A DNA stretch of 7,276 bases from JBEVMS01 sp040508515 (GTDB lineage: Bacteria; Pseudomonadota; Gammaproteobacteria; Xanthomonadales; Rhodanobacteraceae): contig JBEVMS010000092.1 in assembly GCA_040508515.1 (NCBI GenBank), positions 1-7,276 of the forward strand, in the 5' to 3' direction. Under the pieces are notes generated by a model. It saw nothing but the letters and a program-made list of their open reading frames with translations, was not told the origin of the DNA and made no database searches. Position numbers and translations under genes: made by a program. This document shows, piece after piece, positions 1 through 6,776 of this stretch; the first letter of the stretch is position 1, and every line of letters begins with the position of its first letter.

Positions 1-393
1 AAGAAGATCGTCGATCAACTCAAGGCCACCGGTCGTTCCGAGCATTCGCTGCACCGCGTGGTGCGTCGTCCTTGGGGCAGTTACGACTCGCTCGAGGAAG
101 GCCAACGTTTTCAGGTCAAGCGCATCGTGGTCAAGCCCGGCGCGGCATTGAGTTTGCAGATGCACCACCACCGCGCCGAACACTGGATTGTGGTGTCCGG
201 CACCGCCGAGGTGACCTGCGACGACAAGGTGTTCCTGCTCGCCGAAAACCAGAGCACCTACCTACCGCTGGGCGCCATGCATCGGCTGCGCAACCCCGGC
301 AAGGTGCCGCTGGAATTGATCGAAGTGCAATCGGGCAGCTACCTCGGTGAAGACGATATCGTGCGTTTCGACGATGTCTACGGCCGCGCCTGA
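1..393 (+). CDS. xanB: Mannose-1-phosphate guanylyltransferase / mannose-6-phosphate isomerase, C-terminal part (5' end outside window)
   Basis: This is the end of a type II bifunctional ManC/AlgA/XanB enzyme. It interconverts fructose-6-P and mannose-6-P and makes GDP-mannose from mannose-1-P in the cytoplasm, for lipopolysaccharide and exopolysaccharide. The frame is open from base 1 to the TGA at 391-393, giving 130 codons; family members are about 465-480 residues, so only the C-terminal isomerase (cupin) domain is here. The linker VVRRPWGSYDSL is followed by FQVKRIVVKPGAALSLQMHHHRAEHW, in which the QMHHHRAEHW metal-site region and the following VVSGTAEVT cupin strand are diagnostic. The GTG at 58 is internal, because codons before it (KIVDQLKATG...) continue the protein. 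The gene ends convergent to kdpE. Family assignment is firm; the symbol xanB (rather than manC or algA) is chosen because the rest of the window looks xanthomonad. Confidence 0.94.
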   Translation, partial: KKIVDQLKATGRSEHSLHRVVRRPWGSYDSLEEGQRFQVKRIVVKPGAALSLQMHHHRAEHWIVVSGTAEVTCDDKVFLLAENQSTYLPLGAMHRLRNPGKVPLELIEVQSGSYLGEDDIVRFDDVYGRA

Positions 394-407
394 GACACAT
401 TGCTTAA

Positions 408-433
408 CGCGCCGTGCCGGCTGGGACGGCGCG
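408..433 (+). terminator. Candidate terminator hairpin after xanB
   Basis: A perfect 8-bp stem (CGCGCCGT at 408-415, ACGGCGCG at 426-433) with a 10-nt loop lies 14 nt after the xanB stop. The position suits transcription termination. No T-run follows (GCTGCGTCC), so intrinsic termination would be weak and the call is tentative. Confidence 0.4.
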
Positions 434-600
434 GCTGCGTCCTGTTCCAACATACGTCGGCGATGCCGGCCTCGCCGCAAGCCACATCGGGTGGCGCCAC
501 TGCCACAGTCCCTGAGCACGATCGTTGGCCGAGCGCGACTCCAGTAGTTGGCGATACGCCCAAGCTTGAGCAACATCGATCGTGCGATGGCCCGATGGGC
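434..600. other. Non-coding part of the xanB/kdpE convergent spacer
   Basis: The whole spacer between the two stop codons runs from 394 to 829. In this part I see no gene with coding character; the open frames present are short and match no family I recognise. A perfect 10-bp palindrome GTGGCGCCAC lies at 491-500. The stretch may be older, more decayed duplicate or intergenic DNA: a very faint resemblance to the kdpE 3' end, read on the minus strand, occurs around 535-600, too weak to call. Confidence 0.5.
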
Positions 601-722
601 TCAACTCTGAAAGCCAGAACCAACGCCCGGTGCAGCGCTTCAACCAGCGCGGTGTGGCCGGATCGTCGCCCCGCTACTGACGCAGGTTACCAATCACGAT
701 TACGCAAATAATGCGTGTCGAC
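601..722 (-). pseudogene. Decayed partial copy of the kdpE 3' end (with stop codon)
   Basis: Read on the minus strand, this segment aligns with the last ~120 bp of kdpE (830 to about 953) at roughly three quarters identity, judged by eye. Shared blocks include ACACGCATTA, the 15-mer GGCGACGATCCGGCC, CGCTGG and CCGGGCG, and the copy ends in TGA (601-603) at the same place as the kdpE stop. It starts as VDTHYLR, like the KdpE motif VEDTHYLRI. An extra base then shifts the frame and a stop codon follows, so it cannot make the winged-helix end. It sits about 107 bp beyond the kdpE stop in the same orientation. A non-functional direct duplication is the best reading; there is no sign of the rest of a second kdpE. 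Confidence 0.8.
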
Positions 723-805
723 CTGCACGCGCGCTTTCCTGCTCGGTCCACTGGCATGCGGTAAGTACTGCCGTGACACCCCCACGGACGATACTGGCAT
801 GGCCG

Positions 806-840
806 CATCGCGCTCAGCCAGAATCGCGCTCAGCCCAGAA
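806..840 (-). repeat. Near-perfect 17-bp tandem direct repeat at the kdpE stop
   Basis: On the minus strand the last bases of kdpE, TTCTGGGCTGAGCGCGAT, are followed at once by TTCTGGCTGAGCGCGAT, which differs by one missing G. The first unit contains the stop codon. It looks like a small tandem duplication at the very end of the gene, separate from the larger remnant further downstream. Confidence 0.8.
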
Positions 841-1522
841 AGCGATAGCCCACGCCCGGCTCGGTTTTCAGCCAGCGTGGCGCGGCCGGATCGTCGCCCA
901 GTTTCTGGCGCAGCTTGCCGATCACGATGCGCAGGTAATGCGTGTCCTCGACATGCGTCGGCCCCCACAAATCGCGCAGTAGTTGATGCTGGGTCACCAC
1001 GCGGCCGGCGTGGCGCAGCAGCATCGCCAAAACCGCGAACTCCTTGCGCGTCAGCGCCAGCGCGGTGTCGTCCAGCGCCACCTCGCGCAGCGCCAGGTCG
1101 ATCCGCAAACGGCCGTCGTCATAGCGGCGGTTCGCTTCGGGTTCGCTGGTGGCGCGCTGACGCAGCAGCGCGCGCAGGCGCGCCATCAATTCCTGGATGC
1201 CGAACGGCTTGGTCACGTAGTCGTTGGCGCCGGCATCCAGCGCACGCACTTTTTCCGATTCGCTATCGCGCACCGACAACATCACCACCGGCACCTTGCT
1301 CCATTGCCGCAGCTCGGCCAAGACTTCATGGCCTTCGCGATCTGGCAGGCCGATATCCAAAATGACCAGATCCGGCGAACCGGTGGCCGCCAACGCCAGT
1401 CCGGCGGCGGCGGTGGCCGCCAGCGCCACTTCGTAACCCTCGGCGCGCAGGCCGATATCCAGAAAACGCCGGATCTGCACCTCGTCGTCGATGACCAAGA
1501 TTCGCTGCATGCCGTTGTGCAC
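830..1522 (-). CDS. kdpE: KdpE, OmpR-family response regulator of potassium transport
   Basis: This is the cytoplasmic DNA-binding response regulator that partners with KdpD and, in the family, switches on the kdp high-affinity potassium pump operon. It has 230 residues (E. coli KdpE has 225). The receiver domain spans about residues 5-120: acidic pair D12/D13, phospho-acceptor D56 in VILDIGLP, S83 and K105 in YVTKPFG. An OmpR-type winged helix follows at about 130-230, ending in LRQKLGDDP and PGVGYRFLG. The KdpE-like details RQWSKVPVV, QLLRDLWGP and THYLRI separate it from other OmpR regulators. The start is GTG at 1522, since AAGGAGG (1530-1536) lies 7 nt upstream; the ATG at 1510 would be 19 nt from it. 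It follows kdpD by 55 nt and is probably co-transcribed. Its 3' end is oddly duplicated downstream. Confidence 0.95.
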   Translation of the reverse strand: MHNGMQRILVIDDEVQIRRFLDIGLRAEGYEVALAATAAAGLALAATGSPDLVILDIGLPDREGHEVLAELRQWSKVPVVMLSVRDSESEKVRALDAGANDYVTKPFGIQELMARLRALLRQRATSEPEANRRYDDGRLRIDLALREVALDDTALALTRKEFAVLAMLLRHAGRVVTQHQLLRDLWGPTHVEDTHYLRIVIGKLRQKLGDDPAAPRWLKTEPGVGYRFLG

Positions 1523-1529
1523 GTTCAGG

Positions 1530-1536
1530 CCTCCTT
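1530..1536 (-). promoter_or_regulatory. Ribosome binding site that fixes the kdpE start
   Basis: AAGGAGG on the minus strand is a strong Shine-Dalgarno sequence, 7 nt before GTG 1522. It favours that codon over the ATG four codons later. Confidence 0.8.
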
Positions 1537-1549
1537 ATCGACCGGCGCA

Positions 1550-1570
1550 TGCTCGGCAGAGTGCCGAACA
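1550..1570 (-). other. Small hairpin between kdpD and kdpE
   Basis: The 55-nt gap holds an 8-bp inverted repeat, TGTTCGGC and GCCGAGCA on the minus strand, with one G-U pair and a 5-nt loop. It ends 13 nt before the kdpE ribosome binding site. No T-run follows, so it is more likely an mRNA-stability or translation-tuning element than a terminator. Its function is inferred. Confidence 0.4.
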
Positions 1571-1577
1571 CATGCGG

Positions 1578-4244
1578 TCATGCCTGACTGTCGGGGGCGG
1601 CCGGCAGCGGCAAGGTAATCCGGATTGTAGTACCGATACCGTTGACCGGCAGCGCCTCCACGCTGCCGCCATGGGCGCCGATCATACCGCGGCAGATCGC
1701 CAGTCCCATACCCGTGCCCTGTGGCGCACGATCACCACGCGCCACGGAATAGAACATATCGAAAATACGCGCGCGCTCCTCCTCGGGAATGCCCGGCCCG
1801 CGGTCACCTACATCGATCAACAGCTGTTGCTCCTGCGCACGCACGCTGACCCGTATCGGCTCGCCCGCGGGCGAGAAGCGCGCGGCGTTTTCCAGGATGT
1901 TGAACAGCGCCTGCTCGATCAGCGCCGGATGCACGTGCAAAAGCACGGTGTCGGCGGGAAGTTCGGTTTCCACACGCTGCTCGGGAAACAACTTACGCAG
2001 CCGTCCCATCGCGGCAATCACGATTTCCGCCGCGTCGATCCAATCGCGGTTGAGCTTGAGCGTGCCGTGACCAAGCCGGGTCATGTCCAGCAGGTTCTGA
2101 ATGTAACGATCCAGCCGCTGGCCTTCGCCCAAAATCGCCTCCAACAGCTCCTTGCGCTCGCTGGCCGGAAGCTGCTGCTCGTAGGAGGACAACGTGCCAG
2201 CCGCGCCGATGATCGAGGCCAGCGGCGAACGCAGGTCATGCGACACCGAGGAAAGCAGCGCATTGCGCAGACGCTCGGTTTCACCCTGCACGCGCGCGCC
2301 CTCCAGTTCCTCGGCCAGGCGCGCGCGCTCCAGCGCTTGGCTGATGTCTTGCACCATCGCCAAGGCCAGGCTGCGCCGCTCGGGACCTGGCTCGCTTTCA
2401 TCGTCCGCAAAGCGCAGCGCCACCGCGCCAAGCTTGCGATCGTCCGCCCCCAAGGGAAGCACCCAACTGGGCGCCGCGTTGAGCGTGTCGGTATAACGAC
2501 CGGCCGGTTCGGCATGCCGCTCGCTCCAATCGGCGGCGGCCAAATCCTGCGCGCTCAGTTCACGTCCGCGCGGCACCGCGGCGCTGACCCGCATCACTTG
2601 CAATGCATCGCGGCTGAGCACCGCCACGTCACAGCGCAGACCCCGCGCCAGCGCCGCCGCGCCTACCTCGCGTATGCTTTCGGTGTCGGTGCTGGCAGCC
2701 AGGCGCTGCCCCAGCGCCAATAAAGTCCGTGCATGGGCATGCGCCGCGCGCAAGGACTCCACCTGGCTTGAAAGCCGCGTCGCCAAGCGGCTGCAGATCA
2801 ACGCAGCCAACAGAAACAGCGTGACCGCCAGCACATCGTCGGAGTTGGTAATCGCCAGGGTGTAGCGTGGCGGCGCGAAGAAAAAATTATAACCGAGAAA
2901 ACTCACGACGGCCGTATAAACGGCTACCGCCATGCGCGTCCTCACCGCCACCACCAGGACAGCGGTGAGGAAAATCAACGCCAAGTTGGCCACCGAGAGG
3001 TAACGATCGGCGATGAAAGACAGCCCGAACGCCACCAACGTCACCACGCTGGCGTAGGCATACTCGCCCAACGTGCCGCGCCCGCCCGGTATCTGCAAAC
3101 GCTGCCGCGACACCGCGCGCTCGGCCGGCGTGGCGATGATGGTCAATTCCAAATGGGCGCCTCGGCGCAGCAATTGCTGCGTCAGCGAGCGCCCGAAGAT
3201 GCGCGCCAGCACCCGTTCGCGGGTGCGCCCGAGCAGGATCTGGCCGACCCCTTCGCGATCGGCGTGTGCCAGCAGTTCCTCAGCGATCGCGTGTCCACGC
3301 AACACCACGGTGTCGCCGCCTAGCCGCCGCGCCAGCCGCATCGCCGCCTCCAGGCGCTCACGACGCTGCGGCTCTAGCGGCACCCCGCTGTCGACGAAGG
3401 CCACGCTCCAAGGTGCGCCGCGGCGCTCGGCGATACGCCGCGCCACCCGCACCAGGTAATCGCTTTGCGCGTAGCCGTCGATCGCCGCCAACACCCGCCG
3501 GCGCACCGGCATGGCAGTGCCGCGGGCCAGCATGTGCCCGCGCAGGTCGCTGTCGACGTGACCGGCCACGGTGTCCACCGACAGCTCGCGCAGCGCCGCC
3601 AGGTTGGTCGGCGAGAAGAACGCATCCAACGCCGCCGCCGCCGTTTCCGGCACGTAGACCTTGCCCTGGCGCAAGCGCGCAATCAGCTCGCGCGGCGGCA
3701 GGTCGACCAGCACGATATCGCGCGCGCGATCGAGAAAAGCGTCGGGCACCGTCTCGCGCACGGTGACGCCGGTGATCCGGCGCACCTGATCGTTGAGGCT
3801 TTCCAGATGCTGCACATTAAGCGCGGTATACACCTCGATACCCGCGTCGAGCAGCTCGGCGATGTCCTGCCATCGCCGCTCGTGGCGCCCGCCAGGCAGG
3901 TTGCGATGCGCCAACTCGTCGACCAGGATCAGCGCCGGGCGTCGCGCCAGCGCGGCATCCAGATCGAATTCGGTGAAATCGTGGCCGCGATAACGCAGCG
4001 CCCGACGCGGCAGCACTTCCAACCCGGCCAGCAAGGCCTCGGTTTCGATGCGGCCATGCGTCTCGACCAGGCCCACCACCACGTCGACGCCTTGCCGCTT
4101 GAGTTCGAGCGCGGCCGACAGCATCGCGTAGGTCTTGCCCACGCCCGGCGCGGCGCCCAGGAATACTTTAAGTCGACGATTACGTTCGTCGTCAAAACTG
4201 TCCAGCAGCGCATCGGCGCGTGCATCGCGGGAAACGTCGCTCAT
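1578..4244 (-). CDS. kdpD: KdpD, membrane sensor histidine kinase for potassium/turgor
   Basis: This inner-membrane sensor kinase phosphorylates KdpE in response to low potassium or osmotic stress. It has 888 residues (E. coli KdpD has 894), so it is full length. The N-terminal KdpD domain (about 20-230) carries Walker A GAAPGVGKT (30-38), LILVDELAH (105-112) and RLRQGKVYVPE (190-200). A universal-stress-protein-like domain spans about 248-370. Four close-packed membrane segments lie at about 398-485. A GAF-like region (about 500-640) precedes the kinase core: H-box SVSHDLRSPL with H669, N-box NILENAARF (782-790), and G-boxes DRGPGIP (814) and GTGMGLAI (843). All catalytic motifs are intact. 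The start chosen is ATG 4244, with AGGTGA 10 nt upstream and close to the family N-terminus; an upstream in-frame start at 4331 adds 29 unconserved residues. No kdpFABC lies beside it. Confidence 0.95.
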   Translation of the reverse strand: MSDVSRDARADALLDSFDDERNRRLKVFLGAAPGVGKTYAMLSAALELKRQGVDVVVGLVETHGRIETEALLAGLEVLPRRALRYRGHDFTEFDLDAALARRPALILVDELAHRNLPGGRHERRWQDIAELLDAGIEVYTALNVQHLESLNDQVRRITGVTVRETVPDAFLDRARDIVLVDLPPRELIARLRQGKVYVPETAAAALDAFFSPTNLAALRELSVDTVAGHVDSDLRGHMLARGTAMPVRRRVLAAIDGYAQSDYLVRVARRIAERRGAPWSVAFVDSGVPLEPQRRERLEAAMRLARRLGGDTVVLRGHAIAEELLAHADREGVGQILLGRTRERVLARIFGRSLTQQLLRRGAHLELTIIATPAERAVSRQRLQIPGGRGTLGEYAYASVVTLVAFGLSFIADRYLSVANLALIFLTAVLVVAVRTRMAVAVYTAVVSFLGYNFFFAPPRYTLAITNSDDVLAVTLFLLAALICSRLATRLSSQVESLRAAHAHARTLLALGQRLAASTDTESIREVGAAALARGLRCDVAVLSRDALQVMRVSAAVPRGRELSAQDLAAADWSERHAEPAGRYTDTLNAAPSWVLPLGADDRKLGAVALRFADDESEPGPERRSLALAMVQDISQALERARLAEELEGARVQGETERLRNALLSSVSHDLRSPLASIIGAAGTLSSYEQQLPASERKELLEAILGEGQRLDRYIQNLLDMTRLGHGTLKLNRDWIDAAEIVIAAMGRLRKLFPEQRVETELPADTVLLHVHPALIEQALFNILENAARFSPAGEPIRVSVRAQEQQLLIDVGDRGPGIPEEERARIFDMFYSVARGDRAPQGTGMGLAICRGMIGAHGGSVEALPVNGIGTTIRITLPLPAAPDSQA

Positions 4245-4254
4245 GCGGAGTCGA

Positions 4255-4260
4255 TCACCT
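4255..4260 (-). promoter_or_regulatory. Ribosome binding site for kdpD
   Basis: AGGTGA on the minus strand lies 10 nt before ATG 4244 and is the basis for choosing that start over the upstream in-frame start at 4331. Confidence 0.6.
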
Positions 4261-4277
4261 GGCGGGTAAGGGCGCGC

Positions 4278-4328
4278 CTTGGCGCGGCGAAGACCGTCAG
4301 TGTGCGACCAAGCCCCGCGCGCGCCAAG
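4278..4328 (-). other. Inverted repeat in the kdpD upstream region
   Basis: CTTGGCGCG (4278-4286) and CGCGCCAAG (4320-4328) are a perfect 9-bp inverted pair with a 33-nt loop. They lie 34-84 nt upstream of the kdpD start. They may fold in the kdpD leader RNA or be chance in GC-rich DNA. No convincing promoter was found between the MFS stop (4449) and kdpD. Confidence 0.35.
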
Positions 4329-4448
4329 CATTCACGCGCCGTGCCGGCATAAAAGCTGCGTAAATTCGCAAGCCCCATTCGCCCGAAGCACCAAGGACCG
4401 AAAAACATCCACACCGGGCCGATAGCCGGCTGCGCCCGCCGAGCACGA

Positions 4449-5633
4449 TCAGTGTTGCAAAGCCTTAATCCGACGACTGCCCCACAGCACCAGCGGCAGC
4501 CACAGCAAAGTCAGCGCCGCGCTGCAGACGAAGATATCGCGCGTACCCAGATCACCGAGCACGATCCCGCCGATCGCGCCGCCGACGAACGCACCGAGGA
4601 ACTGGCTGGTCGAGTAGGCGCCCATCGCCGCGCCACGCAGCGTACCGGGCGCCAACTGCGCGACCAGGCTCGGCAGCGATGCTTCCAGCAGATTGAAGGC
4701 CGAAAAAAACACCGTCGCGGCGAGGCCCATCCACAGCAAGTGTTCACCGGCCAGTGCGAAACCCAGCAAGGCCAAGCCGATCGCCACCACGCACACCGCC
4801 ACGATGCGCAGGCTTTGCGCCAGCTCCCGCATCCGGCGCAGACAACCGCCCATCACCAGCGCGGCGATCAGCATCACCGGCAGGTACAACTTCCAATGCT
4901 GGCCCACCGGCAGATGCAGTTGCTGGGCCAGCAGCAACGGCAGGCCGACAAAGCTGGCGGTGAGCAGCGCATGCAGAAAGAACACCGAGCCGTTGAGCAC
5001 CAGCATGCGGCCATCGCGCAGCATTCCCAGCACCTTGCCGAAGCTCGCCGCCGCCGGCGCTTGGCGACGCGGCGGGGTCGGCACGATCAGCCACAGCAGC
5101 GCCAATGACAGCAGCGCCAACAACGAAGTAGCGCCGAACAGGCCGGCCAATCCGGTTAAGGCTTCCAGCGGCGGGCCGAGAATCAACGCCAACAGAAACG
5201 ACACCCCGATCGAGACGCCGATGATTCCCATCACCTTGCCGCGGTTTTCCTCCGCGGTCAGATCGGCCGCCAGCGCGGTGCCGGCACCGGCGACCGCACC
5301 CATGCCTTGCAAGGCGCGACCGATCACGATGCCGATCAGGCTATGCGAGAAGGCCGCCACCACGCCGCCGATGATGAAAAACGCCAGGCCGATGCTGATC
5401 GCCGGCTTGCGCCCGATCCGATCGGACAACAGCCCGAGCGGGATCTGCAACAGCACCTGGCCCAATCCGTACACCCCCAGCGCCAGGCCGATCAACAGCG
5501 GCGTCGAGCCCGGCATCTTCTCCGCATACAGCGAAAACACCGGCATGATCAGAAACAGGCCGAACAGGCGCAGGCTGATCACACAGGCCAAGGTCAGCGC
5601 ACTGCGCAATTCGAGGCGGGAGAGTTTGCTCAC
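4449..5633 (-). CDS. MFS transporter, YajR-like (without C-terminal YAM domain)
   Basis: This is an inner-membrane major facilitator superfamily carrier, presumably a proton-driven exporter of unknown substrate. It has 394 residues and about 12 hydrophobic segments. The loop 2-3 signature (motif A) GLLSDRIGRKPAI is at 67-79. GRALQGMGAVAGAGTALAAD (105-124) matches the TM4 region, and a central loop lies at about 186-205. From memory, several stretches match E. coli YajR: LRLFGLFLIMPV, the SDRIGRKP loop, HWKLYLPVMLIA and MGAYSTSQFLG (337-347). YajR, however, has a further ~65-residue cytoplasmic YAM domain, while this protein stops right after TM12 (WGSRRIKALQH). Shorter homologues are common, so this is not necessarily a truncation. 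The start is GTG 5633 with only a weak ribosome site. A TATAAT box lies about 33 nt upstream. Confidence 0.88.
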   Translation of the reverse strand: MSKLSRLELRSALTLACVISLRLFGLFLIMPVFSLYAEKMPGSTPLLIGLALGVYGLGQVLLQIPLGLLSDRIGRKPAISIGLAFFIIGGVVAAFSHSLIGIVIGRALQGMGAVAGAGTALAADLTAEENRGKVMGIIGVSIGVSFLLALILGPPLEALTGLAGLFGATSLLALLSLALLWLIVPTPPRRQAPAAASFGKVLGMLRDGRMLVLNGSVFFLHALLTASFVGLPLLLAQQLHLPVGQHWKLYLPVMLIAALVMGGCLRRMRELAQSLRIVAVCVVAIGLALLGFALAGEHLLWMGLAATVFFSAFNLLEASLPSLVAQLAPGTLRGAAMGAYSTSQFLGAFVGGAIGGIVLGDLGTRDIFVCSAALTLLWLPLVLWGSRRIKALQH

Positions 5634-5665
5634 AGTCCAACGCTTGCGTGGGGAATAACCCTTCG

Positions 5666-5671
5666 ATTATA
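5666..5671 (-). promoter_or_regulatory. -10 box for the MFS gene
   Basis: TATAAT on the minus strand lies 32 nt before GTG 5633, giving an expected transcript start near 5659. There is no good TTGACA-like -35 at normal spacing (about 5689-5694 reads ATCCAG on the minus strand), so activity may need an activator or may be weak. Confidence 0.55.
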
Positions 5672-5732
5672 GGCACAAGCCCGATACGCTGGATTGCGGC
5701 GCCATGACGCGGCGAATTGCCGTGGTGCCCCC

Positions 5733-5738
5733 TATAAT
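5733..5738 (+). promoter_or_regulatory. -10 box for ispB
   Basis: A perfect TATAAT lies 31 nt before ATG 5770, giving an expected transcript start near 5744-5746. This leaves a leader of about 25 nt and rules against the in-frame ATG at 5704, which lies upstream of the box. No clear -35 is seen 16-18 bp upstream. Confidence 0.6.
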
Positions 5739-5769
5739 CGAACGCTCGCTTGTTCTAGACGATTGCCCG

Positions 5770-6768
5770 ATGACCTCGACCGCCGACGCACGCATCCCCG
5801 CCGACTTCGCTTCCGTTCGGCAACTCGCCGCCGCCGACATGCAGCGCGTGGATGCCCTGATCCGCCAACGGCTGTCCTCAGACGTGGTGCTGATCAACCA
5901 GATCGCCGACCACATCATCGCCAGTGGCGGCAAGCGTCTGCGCCCGATGCTGCACGTGCTAGCCGCCGGCGCGGCCGGCTACGACGGCGACCAGCAGCAC
6001 AAACTGGCGGCGATCATCGAGTTCATCCATACCTCCACGCTGCTGCACGACGACGTGGTCGACGAATCGGACCTGCGCCGCGGCCGCAAAACCGCCAACG
6101 CGCTGTGGGGCAACGCGGCTAGCGTGCTGGTCGGCGATTTCCTCTACTCGCGCTCGTTCCAGCTGATGGTGGAACTGGACGACATGCGGATCATGCGCAT
6201 CCTGGCCGACACCACCAACACCATCGCCGAGGGCGAAGTGCTGCAGTTGCTCAACATCGGCAATGCCGACGTCAACGAGGCGGCCTACCTGGCGGTGATC
6301 GAGCGCAAGACCGCGGTGCTATTCGCCGCCGCCACTGAACTGGGCGGCATCCTTGGCGGGCTGCCCGAAGTCCAAGTCACCGCGCTGCGCCGCTACGGCA
6401 TGGAGCTGGGCTACGCGTTCCAGATTGCCGACGACCTGCTCGATTACGTCTCCGACGCCGACACCCTGGGCAAGAACATCGGCGACGATCTGGCCGAGGG
6501 CAAGCCCACGTTGCCTTTGATCTACGCGCTGCAAAATGCCTCGCCCGAGCAAGCGCACTCCCTGCGCCACGCGATCGAACACGGCGGGCTGGATTCGCTG
6601 GACCGGATCATCGCCGCAATCCGCGACGCCGGCGCGCTGGAGCGCACCCATCGACGCGCCGTCCAACACGCCCAGGCCGCCCGCGAAGCCCTCATTGCGC
6701 TACCGCCGTCGGCCCACCGCCAAGCCCTGGAAACGCTGGCGGATTACGCGGTGGAGCGCAGTTTCTAA
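5770..6768 (+). CDS. ispB: IspB, octaprenyl (long-chain polyprenyl) diphosphate synthase
   Basis: This cytoplasmic enzyme adds isopentenyl units in trans to an allylic diphosphate to make the side chain of ubiquinone. It has 332 residues (E. coli IspB has 323). Key motifs are GGKRLRP (53-59), first aspartate-rich motif DDVVDESDLRRG (94-105), EGEVLQL (154-160), ERKTAVLF (178-185), second aspartate-rich motif DDLLD (221-225) and GKNIGDDLAEGKPTLPL (234-250). All metal- and diphosphate-binding residues are present. Small residues (S, T) at five and four positions before the first DDxxD fit a long product; octaprenyl is inferred. ATG 5770 is preferred over in-frame ATG 5704 because a TATAAT box lies between them and homology begins near residue 15; no clear ribosome site is seen. 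Two degenerate copies of the 3' part (from about codon 273) follow. Confidence 0.95.
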   Translation: MTSTADARIPADFASVRQLAAADMQRVDALIRQRLSSDVVLINQIADHIIASGGKRLRPMLHVLAAGAAGYDGDQQHKLAAIIEFIHTSTLLHDDVVDESDLRRGRKTANALWGNAASVLVGDFLYSRSFQLMVELDDMRIMRILADTTNTIAEGEVLQLLNIGNADVNEAAYLAVIERKTAVLFAAATELGGILGGLPEVQVTALRRYGMELGYAFQIADDLLDYVSDADTLGKNIGDDLAEGKPTLPLIYALQNASPEQAHSLRHAIEHGGLDSLDRIIAAIRDAGALERTHRRAVQHAQAAREALIALPPSAHRQALETLADYAVERSF

Positions 6769-6776
6769 AAACCGAT

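Larger units (their letters stand above)
5662..5742. repeat. 12-bp inverted repeat containing both divergent -10 boxes
   Basis: TTCGATTATAGG (5662-5673) and CCTATAATCGAA (5731-5742) are exact reverse complements, 57 bp apart, with no match beyond the 12 bp. Each arm contains a perfect TATAAT pointing away from the other. The arms could be duplicated promoter cores or a two-site operator. Confidence 0.75.

Noticed and set aside
440..480. A copy of the xanB 3' end in its downstream flank, which would be a third case of tail duplication
   Set aside because: The resemblance (CGATG...CGGCC.CGCC) is short, gapped and GC-only, and the stop codon is not kept.
715..1618. Plus-strand open frames at 715-1365 and 983-1618
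   Set aside because: They lie opposite kdpE, whose motifs and ribosome site are clear; their Arg/Pro- and His/Gln-rich composition is typical of antisense frames.
1491..2723. Long plus-strand open frame (410 codons) opposite kdpD
   Set aside because: It is antisense to the conserved kdpD kinase domain and matches no protein family that I recognise; GC-rich third positions open such frames.
4245..4331. Longer kdpD start at 4331
   Set aside because: It adds 29 unconserved residues; ATG 4244 has AGGTGA upstream and fits the family length.
3465..4352. Plus-strand open frame of 295 codons opposite the kdpD N-terminus
   Set aside because: It is a shadow of the well-conserved KdpD sensor domain, with no start signal and repetitive Arg/Gln-rich composition.
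4332..4448. A copy of the MFS gene 3' end, or a kdpC remnant, upstream of kdpD
   Set aside because: I compared the flank with the MFS tail and read all minus-strand frames; there was no block longer than a few bases and no KdpC-like motif.
4452..5658. Plus-strand open frames opposite the MFS gene
   Set aside because: The minus-strand reading is a clear 12-TM transporter; the plus-strand frames are Gln/Arg- or Pro/Ser-rich shadows.
5704..5769. Longer ispB start at ATG 5704
   Set aside because: The TATAAT box at 5733-5738 lies inside this extension and family homology begins only after ATG 5770.
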